A DNA stretch of 7,966 nucleotides from Candidatus Aegiribacteria sp. (GTDB taxonomy: Bacteria > Fermentibacterota > Fermentibacteria > Fermentibacterales > JCC-6). Under the pieces are notes generated by a model, which saw nothing but the letters and a program-made list of their open reading frames with translations, was not told where the DNA came from and made no database searches. The translations under genes and the position numbers were made by a program. Of this stretch, positions 1-5,653 are shown piece by piece. Within the stretch, counting starts at the first letter, position 1, and every line of letters begins with the position of its first letter. The stretch spans positions 1-7,966 of the forward strand of contig DAOWJX010000138.1 of the NCBI GenBank assembly GCA_030640155.1, read 5' to 3'.

Positions 1-183
1 GACAACTGCTTCATTCTTGTCGGTACATGGGGCGTACTCAGTTACACCTGGTACAATGACGGTTCCGGTGTATGGGTAAGATCTGATATCATGTTCGGTA
101 CAGGAACCGATATGTTCTTTGATTTACATGGTTATGGGGCACTCGAACCCGGTACATGGGCTGACATCAAAACACTCTTCTAG
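1..183 (+). CDS. Secreted beta-rich protein, C-terminal 60 codons only (5' end outside window)
   Basis: An open frame runs from the first base of the window to a TAG at 181-183 and gives 60 residues. They align without gaps to the last 60 residues of the exported protein encoded at 1858-2526. The first 33 codons are identical in DNA as well as protein, and the last ten residues (GTWADIKTLF) are also identical. The stretch between diverges, for example LHGYGALEP against FYGFVSLES. By homology to the full copy, the missing N-terminus should carry a signal peptide and the product should be exported. No function is recognisable. The gene is followed directly by a terminator hairpin. The truncation is a window-edge effect, not evidence of a pseudogene. 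The exact DNA identity at the very edge also leaves open an assembly artefact. Confidence 0.8.
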   Translation, partial: DNCFILVGTWGVLSYTWYNDGSGVWVRSDIMFGTGTDMFFDLHGYGALEPGTWADIKTLF

Positions 184-233
184 TCCGGTTGATTCGATTT
201 GCTGATCTTTGGGGAAGGGCTTCTGCCCTTCCC
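1..233 (+). repeat. Direct repeat, copy A (gene 3' end plus terminator)
   Basis: Bases 1-233 align without indels to 2344-2576 (constant offset 2343). By my count there are 18 mismatches: none in 1-99, 16 in the rest of the coding part (100-183), and two between the stop codon and the end of the hairpin. Similarity stops just after the hairpin. This is a duplication of the 3' part of a secreted-protein gene with its terminator. Its left limit is unknown because the window begins inside it. Confidence 0.9.
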
Positions 234-234
234 T
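211..234 (+). terminator. Rho-independent-type hairpin after the partial secreted-protein gene
   Basis: A 9-bp GC-rich stem, GGGAAGGGC (212-220) with GCCCTTCCC (225-233), closes a TTCT loop. A G-T wobble pair (211/234) extends it. It starts 27 bases after the stop codon. The following T-tract is poor (TTAAGCCCTTTT), so termination efficiency is uncertain, but the same hairpin is kept at the same place after the paralogue at 2524-2526. Confidence 0.75.
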
Positions 235-327
235 TAAGCCCTTTTCGTTCCTATTAAGATCAATTCCAATTCCACTTTCAAGCAACAATTTCATCTCCGA
301 ACCGGGATATTAGATGACGTTGATCAC

Positions 328-356
328 AGGACAGGGCTGTCCTCGAGACGGGACAG
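328..356. promoter_or_regulatory. Putative operator: perfect inverted repeat plus an extra half-site upstream of the ATPase promoter
   Basis: AGGACAG (328-334) and CTGTCCT (337-343) form a perfect 7-bp-arm inverted repeat around a 2-base spacer, the shape expected for a dimeric DNA-binding protein. A further direct GGACAG lies at 351-356. The site is centred about 80 bases upstream of the predicted transcription start, a position more typical of an activator or looping site than of a simple repressor. A degenerate copy (AGGACAG-GG-CTATTCC, 1792-1807) lies in the promoter of the secreted-protein gene. The binding protein is unknown. Confidence 0.45.
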
Positions 357-380
357 TAAAGCTGTGGAATGGCAATGAAC

Positions 381-409
381 TTGACAAAGCTATTATTAGT
401 TGGTAAAAT
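381..409 (+). promoter_or_regulatory. Sigma70-type promoter of the ATPase gene
   Basis: A consensus -35 TTGACA (381-386), a 17-base spacer and a -10 TAAAAT (404-409, five of six matches). A TGG at 401-403 gives an extended -10. The predicted start of transcription is near 416, leaving a leader of about 36 bases before the ATG at 452. This is the best promoter-like sequence in the window. Confidence 0.7.
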
Positions 410-439
410 GCTTGCGGGTTTATAAATCACAGTACGATC

Positions 440-443
440 GGAG
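440..443 (+). promoter_or_regulatory. Ribosome binding site of the ATPase gene
   Basis: GGAG at 440-443 lies 8 bases before the ATG at 452. This supports 452 over the in-frame ATG at 494 (residue 15), which lacks a comparable purine tract upstream. Confidence 0.65.
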
Positions 444-451
444 TTTTTTAA

Positions 452-1717
452 ATGGGACACATTCGGAACATCTGGCTGGAATACGGTTTCTTAATGAATC
501 CCTACCACACAGACCACCTGGACGCAACCAGGGAGGACGCAGCTCTCTATATACACAGGGAAACTGAAGAAACCCGGCTTGGGAACTTCCTGGCCAGCGA
601 AGATCATGGGGCAATATTCGTTGAAGGTCATGTAGGTGTGGGCAAAACGACTTTCGTTAACCAAACCCAGTACCTTCTCATGCAGGATGATAGCCTTCCG
701 CGAATTCTTCCGAGCTGCTCTGTTGTTGAAGTTCAGAATACCTCTACATCTGAAGAGCTCGTTTTCTCAATTATCGCATCAGTTCTCAGGGCACTGCGTC
801 TGCACTCACCAGGAGTGGAAGATAGTAATATTTTCAGAGAGATTAAATCATACACCTGGCAGGCACAAATTACCAGTTGGACCGCAAGCGCCAGTATCAT
901 GGGAACAGGAGGAGGCAACGGTAAAATCACAACACAAACTCAACCCGTTGCTATTTCCCTGCAAACACTGCAAAACCTTCTGGACAAGGCAGCAATTCTG
1001 GCATCTGAGCGAGGTTTTGAAAGAATTGTGCTCCTCATCAACAACCTGGACAATGTGAATGAGAATCACTTTTTCAGCCTGCTGCATGACCTTCGCGATA
1101 CCATTCTCGGAAGGTCCAGGTGGCTCTTTGTAATGGCAGGTCCAATAGGGATGCACCGTTCTCTTATGAGCAGTACAATTCACCGTCGAATCAGCGAGAG
1201 GATCGCCGGTGAGGTGGTAAAATTGGATCCCCTGAATCTGGATGGGGTTTTTGAAGTGATCAAGAAACGGGTAGAACATTTTCGTAAACAGGAAAGCATC
1301 AAGGCACCGGTTCCCGAAAGAACAATCGAGATTCTGTACAATGCAAGCCGAGGAGAGATCAGATATGTGCTTAACCGGGCAAACGGTATTGCCCGTATGG
1401 TTGCACAGGAATTCACCGGTACGGGACCAATACAGGAAAACCTCGCGCTGGCTGCACTACAAAAACTTATCAGCGATGAGGTAAGAGCGAATGATCTGAC
1501 TGAACGCCAGTGGGAGATTTTGGAAGCAATCGTTCATGCAGGGAATGTTCGACCGAAGAATCACGACAGTTTCAGCCTTAACAGCGCCCAGGCTTTCATC
1601 AACTATCTGAATCGGTTCCACCGGCTGGGCCTGATCGAACAGGAACGGTTCGGGCGCGAGACAGTCTACACACCACGGGGGGACATCGCTCTCTTCTTCA
1701 AAGGAATCAGCCTGTAG
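452..1717 (+). CDS. AAA+ ATPase, Orc1/Cdc6-like, with C-terminal winged helix
   Basis: A 421-residue soluble protein with no signal peptide or membrane segment. Walker A is GHVGVGKTT (residues 59-67, Lys65). The Walker B strand is IVLLINNLDN (192-201), in which the usual acidic pair is replaced by Asn197-Asn198, with Asp200 nearby. A sensor-1-like strand, WLFVMAGP, covers 224-231. A lid segment, SRGEIRYVLNRANGIA (299-314), resembles the Orc1/Cdc6 lid and carries a likely sensor-2 Arg304. Residues about 347-416 look like a winged helix (LTERQWEILEAI, then a helix and an RETVYTPRG wing), so DNA binding is plausible. Residues 148-165 form a Gly/Thr-rich loop. The start at 452 fits the ribosome binding site at 440-443. 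The gene appears to be transcribed alone: it has its own promoter, and terminators lie on both sides. Proteins of this build include replication initiators, regulators and conflict-system ATPases; nothing here decides among them. The AAA+ assignment is fairly firm; the role is unknown. Confidence 0.82.
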   Translation: MGHIRNIWLEYGFLMNPYHTDHLDATREDAALYIHRETEETRLGNFLASEDHGAIFVEGHVGVGKTTFVNQTQYLLMQDDSLPRILPSCSVVEVQNTSTSEELVFSIIASVLRALRLHSPGVEDSNIFREIKSYTWQAQITSWTASASIMGTGGGNGKITTQTQPVAISLQTLQNLLDKAAILASERGFERIVLLINNLDNVNENHFFSLLHDLRDTILGRSRWLFVMAGPIGMHRSLMSSTIHRRISERIAGEVVKLDPLNLDGVFEVIKKRVEHFRKQESIKAPVPERTIEILYNASRGEIRYVLNRANGIARMVAQEFTGTGPIQENLALAALQKLISDEVRANDLTERQWEILEAIVHAGNVRPKNHDSFSLNSAQAFINYLNRFHRLGLIEQERFGRETVYTPRGDIALFFKGISL

Positions 1718-1738
1718 GCAGGACACTGCTTTCCTTTT
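1716..1738 (+). terminator. Possible weak terminator of the ATPase gene
   Basis: AGGCAG (1716-1721) can pair with CTGCTT (1726-1731) around a GACA loop with one G-T wobble, followed by a T-rich stretch, TCCTTTT (1732-1738). The stem is short and overlaps the stop codon, so this is a tentative call. Confidence 0.3.
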
Positions 1739-1786
1739 CATCATGTCTTTACTATTCACTTATCTTCTTTTGTTGATAAGGTATCG

Positions 1787-1816
1787 TTGACAGGACAGGG
1801 CTATTCCCGGTATTGT
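1787..1816 (+). promoter_or_regulatory. Promoter of the full-length secreted-protein gene
   Basis: A consensus -35 TTGACA (1787-1792) is followed after 18 bases by TATTGT (1811-1816, four of six matches to the -10 consensus). Transcription would start near 1823, leaving a leader of about 35 bases. The weak -10 and long spacer suggest a promoter that could depend on a regulator. Confidence 0.5.
1792..1807. promoter_or_regulatory. Degenerate copy of the inverted repeat, inside the secreted-gene promoter
   Basis: AGGACAG-GG-CTATTCC matches the left arm and spacer of the perfect repeat at 328-343 exactly, and the right arm at four of seven positions. The similarity runs further left: CGTTGA precedes both copies, with three extra bases (TCA) in the upstream one. 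The site fills the gap between -35 and -10, where a bound protein would block RNA polymerase. Confidence 0.4.
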
Positions 1817-1844
1817 TATTTAAGGTAGATAGTTAAGGTTTGAA

Positions 1845-1849
1845 AGGAG
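1845..1849 (+). promoter_or_regulatory. Ribosome binding site deciding the secreted-protein start
   Basis: AGGAG at 1845-1849 lies 8 bases before the ATG at 1858. An in-frame TTG at 1840 would place this purine tract inside the coding region and add six polar residues in front of the signal peptide, so 1858 is preferred. Confidence 0.85.
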
Positions 1850-1857
1850 AGATAACC

Positions 1858-2526
1858 ATGAAACTGTTTATATTTGCGCTTGTTATTGTGGCAGCTTCTG
1901 CCTTTGCGGTCGATGCCGATCTTGGCAATCAGCACTCCGAAGGCAACGGCATGGTCAGCATTGACGGTCTTATGTACTCACAGACCTACAGCTATGCCGA
2001 GCTTATCAACGGATACAGCAATTACGGTGCCGGTGACCGCTGGGTCTGTGATGATTTCGAGCTTGCCGGACCTGAAACCTACGTGGATTCAATCATCGTT
2101 TGGATGATCTGGACAGGCGGCATGGGCTCAACCATGAACATCGTTTTCTCGGAAGACAATGGCGACTCAGATCCCAACACCTCAACCGATATCTGGGCCG
2201 ATGCAGTTCCCTGCACAAACAACTTCACAGGTGATACAAACTGGGGATATGACATCTACGAGACCACCTGTGACATTGTTGATAATCATCCAAACCTTAC
2301 AATCGGCACGCATTACTGGCTTGAAACCCAGGCTGATGTTGTGGACAACTGCTTCATTCTTGTCGGTACATGGGGCGTACTCAGTTACACCTGGTACAAT
2401 GACGGTTCCGGTGTATGGGTAAGATCTGATATCATGTTCGGTGAAGGAACCGATATGTTCTTTGATTTCTACGGTTTTGTATCACTGGAATCCGGCACAT
2501 GGGCTGACATCAAGACGCTATTTTAG
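1858..2526 (+). CDS. Exported beta-rich protein of unknown function, paralogue of the gene at the left edge
   Basis: A 222-residue protein starting with a clear signal peptide: Met-Lys, a hydrophobic core (residues 3-13), then ASAFA with likely cleavage after Ala17. There is no lipobox cysteine. The mature part, about 205 residues, is rich in Thr, Trp, Tyr, Gly and Asp with alternating hydrophobic strands, as in beta-sandwich secreted domains. Visible landmarks are WVCDDFEL (62-69), resembling the DDF motif of several bacterial extracellular beta domains; an acidic SEDNGDSDPNTSTD stretch (98-111) that could bind calcium; and four cysteines (64, 119, 138, 165) that could form two disulfides. 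The C-terminal decapeptide GTWADIKTLF is shared with the paralogue. No catalytic motif is evident and I do not recognise the family. It has its own promoter and terminator and is probably transcribed alone. It could be a surface or matrix component, but that is a guess. Confidence 0.85.
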   Translation: MKLFIFALVIVAASAFAVDADLGNQHSEGNGMVSIDGLMYSQTYSYAELINGYSNYGAGDRWVCDDFELAGPETYVDSIIVWMIWTGGMGSTMNIVFSEDNGDSDPNTSTDIWADAVPCTNNFTGDTNWGYDIYETTCDIVDNHPNLTIGTHYWLETQADVVDNCFILVGTWGVLSYTWYNDGSGVWVRSDIMFGEGTDMFFDFYGFVSLESGTWADIKTLF

Positions 2527-2576
2527 TCCAGCTGATTCGATTTGCTGATCTTTGGGGAAGGGCTTCTGCCCTTCCC
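2344..2576 (+). repeat. Direct repeat, copy B (gene 3' end plus terminator)
   Basis: This is the partner of 1-233. It covers the last 60 codons of the secreted-protein gene and the terminator hairpin. Bases 2344-2442 are identical to 1-99; the first mismatch is at 2443. After 2576 the two copies have no further similarity. Confidence 0.9.
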
Positions 2577-2580
2577 CTTT
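2554..2580 (+). terminator. Rho-independent-type hairpin after the secreted-protein gene
   Basis: A perfect 10-bp stem, GGGGAAGGGC (2554-2563) with GCCCTTCCCC (2568-2577), closes a TTCT loop and is followed by TTT. It is oriented for the plus-strand gene: on the minus strand the stem is followed by AAAGATC rather than a T-tract. It sits in the 64-bp gap between convergent stop codons, so it may still slow transcription arriving from the efflux operon. Confidence 0.8.
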
Positions 2581-2590
2581 CAAGTCCGGA

Positions 2591-5500
2591 TCAGCTTTCT
2601 CTTCTTTTCCTGAAAACCTTGCGGCTGCCAAACAGCACATAGATACAGGGTTCAACGATCAGGGTCAGTGCGGTAGCAACAACCAGTCCACCGATTATGG
2701 TTATCGCCATTGGAGCCCAGCTCTCAGCTCCTTCGCCGATACCCAGCGCAAGAGGGAACATGGCAAGTATTGTAGTCGCCGCCGTCATGATGATGGGTCT
2801 CATTCTGATGGTTGATGCCTCGACGATGGCCACCTTTACTTCCTTGCCCGCTCTGCGCAGCTGATTGGCATAATCGATCATCACTATGCCGTTATTAACA
2901 ACAATGCCTACGAGCATGAGCATACCTACCAGCGCCATCACCGAAAGTGTTGTACCCGTTACCAGAAGTCCCAGCACTACCCCGATGAAACCCAGCGGAA
3001 TAGTGAAGAAGATAATAAACGGTTCAAGGAAGGATTCGAACTGCCCCGCCATAACCATGTAGACAAGCGCGGCGGCAACAAGTATTGCGATACCGAGATA
3101 CATGAAGGTTTCCTGCTGATCCTCCATTTCCCCGCCCGTTTCATATCTGAATTCTGAAAGCTCCAGGTTATCCATCATGGTTGATACATCGTTTCCTACC
3201 GCTCCGAGCGATCTCCCTGAAACACCGCAGGATATCGTGACCATCCTGGCCTGATTCTTCCTGGTAATAGTATTTGACACTATCCGCTGCTCCAGCGTTC
3301 CGAAGGACGTGAACGGTCTTCCCATAACGGTAGCGTACTCGATATCCTCTCTGGAATCACGGAACTGCTCGGGGTATTGAACGAAGATATTATACTCCCG
3401 GTCTCCTTCTCTGAAGATCGACGCATTCGATCCCATGAATCCGTAACTGATATCCGTCGCTATACCGTATGAAGAGAAGCCAAGCATCGACAGTCTTCCA
3501 GGATCAGGCACGAAAGTGTATTCCGGAATCAGATCCTCCATTGTGGTCGTCGGATCAACCACACCTTCGATGGATCCGAGTGCTTCCTTGATCTCCTCGG
3601 CCTTCGCGTAGAGACTGTTCAGATCATCTCCGTACAGATCGATCTCAATGGCTGATCCGGACAGCAGGCTCATTCCCGCTTCCGTCGAGTACTCAACGCC
3701 CGGCATCTGATCAAGAACTTCCCTGATCCTGTCCAGATACTCGAACATGGAAGTGCTCCTGGTGCTTGCAGGTGTCAATCTTACAAGGAGTGAAGCCGTA
3801 TGGGAACCACTGCTGCCGAACATCGCCATAATGCCTTCAGCCTGACCGGCTGAAGCGTAGATCGCGACAGCATCATCAGGATCAATTATTAAAGCGATTG
3901 AATCCTCAAGCGCCCTGATCATCTCATCGGTAGTCTCAAGGCTTGTGCCGACAGGTTCTTCAAGATCGATACTCAACATGCCATCATCGGAATCAGGAAA
4001 GAAATCCGAAGGAAGCTGGCCTATGATAACGATGGAAAGCAGGAACATTCCCCCTGTGGTGAATAGAACCGTTTTGCGGTGATTTACTGCCCAGGTAACC
4101 CATTTTCTGTATTTGATCTCAAACCTGTTGATCAGAATGCCGATCCTGCCCGCCAGACTCTTCGGCTTATGAATCTGCACGAGATTCTTCGTCCACGAAG
4201 TAATGAGCGGAACAAGGCTAAGCGCGACGAACAGTGATATCGTCAGGCTGAACGTAATGGTCAGCACCATTTCTTTGAAGAGCATTCCCGCAATGCCCGG
4301 AACGAACAGAATCGGTATGAACACGGCGAGTGTTGTAAGAGTCGAAGCGGTTATCGCGGTGGATACTTCCATGGCACCCTTGACTGCGGCATTCCATGGG
4401 GATTCCCCTCTTTCTCTGTGCCTGAAGATATTCTCGAGTACGACAATCGCGTTATCCACCAGCATTCCGATTGCCAGCGCAAGCCCTGCAAGAGAGATCA
4501 TGTTCAACTGGATATTTGTGAAATGCATCATCGCAAAAGTGACGAAAACCGATAAAGGTATGGATATCCCGGCAATAGAAGCACTCTTCCAGGATCGGAG
4601 GAAAAAGAGCAGAACGAGGAAAGCCAGGACACATGCCTCCAGAGCAGTGGTTCCGAGATTGTTTATCGACTGCTCGATGAATTCTGACTGATCCCATAGC
4701 ACGACGGGAGTAAGAAGCTCGCCGTAATTTTCGCTTATCTCCTCAAGTTCATTCCTGAGTGTTCTGCACACATTCACAGTATTCGCATCGGACCGCTTGT
4801 TTATATAGCAGGACACTGAAGGGCTGCCATTGAACCGTACATGCTGTCTCACTTCAGCCTCGCCGTCGATCACTTCAGCTACATCCCTCAGGAGCACAGG
4901 TGAACCCATGTTCCAGCCAATGACGAGCTGCTCGATCTCCTCCATATCGTGAAAAGCAGACTCGACCCTGATATTCATGTTCATCCCGCCGGCATCTACA
5001 TAACCCGCGGGGGTGTTGTTCCTGATCATACGCAGCGCTCCGACGACCTGTGATATGCTCAGACCCGTTTCCTGAAGTGAAGCCGGGTCAACCTCAACCC
5101 TGATCTGCCGCACACGCCCCCCCTGGGTTACTGCGGAACCAACACCTTCCAGTCTGCTGAAAAGCGGTTCTATTTCTTCTTCGACGATTGTCCTGAGATC
5201 AAAATCGTTGAGAGTCTCACTGTTGAAACCTAGATACATTACCGGCTGCATACTTGGATCAAGCGGGAATACGAGGGGGTCGGACGCATCTTCGGGAAGA
5301 TACCCCTCGAACCAGTCGAGCTGTCTCCTGACATCCGTCTCGGCCTGCTGAAGACTGTGCCCCCATGTAAATTCGGCAGTAACGATGCTGAGTCCGGTGA
5401 GGGATCGTGAGGAAACAGTCATAACATTTGTAACTCTTGCCAGAGCCTGCTCGATCACGTCCGTTACCAGATTTTCCATCTCCTCCGGCCCGGCGCCATC

Positions 5501-5653
5501 CATACTGCTCATCACCATGATCATCGGAAATTCCATATCCGGGTACATATCGACGCCGAGCTGTGTCAATCCGAATATCCCCGTTCCAAGGAGAGCAATG
5601 AAGAGCATCAGGAATGCAACGCGCCTCCTGACAGACAGTGCTGGAAGGCTCAT
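2591..5653 (-). CDS. RND-family efflux transporter (AcrB/SwrC-like, HAE1 type)
   Basis: A 1020-residue inner-membrane pump, close to the usual length of about 1050 for AcrB-type proteins. The classic layout is present: TM1 (11-33), a periplasmic porter domain, TM2-TM6 (about 336-485), TM7 (527-547), a second porter domain and TM8-TM12 (about 849-1006). The TM4 motif GMLVDNAIVVLENIFRHRERG (396-416) is diagnostic and resembles SwrC-like pumps. Asp400 corresponds to AcrB Asp407, but Asn401 stands at Asp408 and Asn920 at Lys940. The protein should export small amphiphilic molecules using an ion gradient; the substrate is unknown. It is the last gene of the operon. Its ATG overlaps the adaptor stop codon (ATGA, 5650-5653). 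The region upstream has no strong Shine-Dalgarno, so translation is probably coupled. The frame is intact, with no sign of damage. Confidence 0.97.
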   Translation of the reverse strand: MSLPALSVRRRVAFLMLFIALLGTGIFGLTQLGVDMYPDMEFPMIMVMSSMDGAGPEEMENLVTDVIEQALARVTNVMTVSSRSLTGLSIVTAEFTWGHSLQQAETDVRRQLDWFEGYLPEDASDPLVFPLDPSMQPVMYLGFNSETLNDFDLRTIVEEEIEPLFSRLEGVGSAVTQGGRVRQIRVEVDPASLQETGLSISQVVGALRMIRNNTPAGYVDAGGMNMNIRVESAFHDMEEIEQLVIGWNMGSPVLLRDVAEVIDGEAEVRQHVRFNGSPSVSCYINKRSDANTVNVCRTLRNELEEISENYGELLTPVVLWDQSEFIEQSINNLGTTALEACVLAFLVLLFFLRSWKSASIAGISIPLSVFVTFAMMHFTNIQLNMISLAGLALAIGMLVDNAIVVLENIFRHRERGESPWNAAVKGAMEVSTAITASTLTTLAVFIPILFVPGIAGMLFKEMVLTITFSLTISLFVALSLVPLITSWTKNLVQIHKPKSLAGRIGILINRFEIKYRKWVTWAVNHRKTVLFTTGGMFLLSIVIIGQLPSDFFPDSDDGMLSIDLEEPVGTSLETTDEMIRALEDSIALIIDPDDAVAIYASAGQAEGIMAMFGSSGSHTASLLVRLTPASTRSTSMFEYLDRIREVLDQMPGVEYSTEAGMSLLSGSAIEIDLYGDDLNSLYAKAEEIKEALGSIEGVVDPTTTMEDLIPEYTFVPDPGRLSMLGFSSYGIATDISYGFMGSNASIFREGDREYNIFVQYPEQFRDSREDIEYATVMGRPFTSFGTLEQRIVSNTITRKNQARMVTISCGVSGRSLGAVGNDVSTMMDNLELSEFRYETGGEMEDQQETFMYLGIAILVAAALVYMVMAGQFESFLEPFIIFFTIPLGFIGVVLGLLVTGTTLSVMALVGMLMLVGIVVNNGIVMIDYANQLRRAGKEVKVAIVEASTIRMRPIIMTAATTILAMFPLALGIGEGAESWAPMAITIIGGLVVATALTLIVEPCIYVLFGSRKVFRKRRES

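Larger units (their letters stand above)
184..451. other. Intergenic region of 268 bp between the partial secreted-protein gene and the ATPase gene
   Basis: It holds the terminator hairpin (211-234), a 16-bp perfect inverted repeat (328-343) with a third GGACAG half-site (351-356), a near-consensus promoter (381-409) and the ATPase ribosome binding site (440-443). Bases 235-317 show nothing I can name. Short open frames on the minus strand here have no protein-like features. Confidence 0.7.

Noticed and set aside
278..460. 60-residue minus-strand open frame in the intergenic region
   Set aside because: It runs across the ATPase promoter and ribosome site, and its composition is not protein-like.
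636..1279. Open frames of about 140 residues on either strand inside the ATPase gene
   Set aside because: They overlap a clear AAA+ coding frame with intact motifs; their translations show no domain-like pattern.
1840..1857. Upstream in-frame TTG start for the secreted protein at 1840
   Set aside because: It would bury the AGGAG ribosome site in the coding region and put polar residues before the signal peptide. ATG at 1858 fits both.
1..2576. Transposon or insertion sequence bounded by the direct repeats
   Set aside because: The repeats are gene ends with terminators, there are no inverted termini, and no transposase or integrase is present.
1..2590. An anti-phage or other conflict operon around the AAA+ ATPase
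   Set aside because: The ATPase has no co-directional partner in an operon: terminators and separate promoters isolate it, and the neighbours are exported proteins with no effector domain.
2552..2815. 87-residue plus-strand open frame beginning in the terminator hairpin
   Set aside because: It is almost entirely antisense to the 3' end of the RND gene and starts inside a hairpin.
4203..4691. 162-residue open frame on the plus strand
   Set aside because: It lies wholly antisense to the RND pump gene, has no ribosome site or recognisable protein features, and is explained by the codon bias of the real gene.
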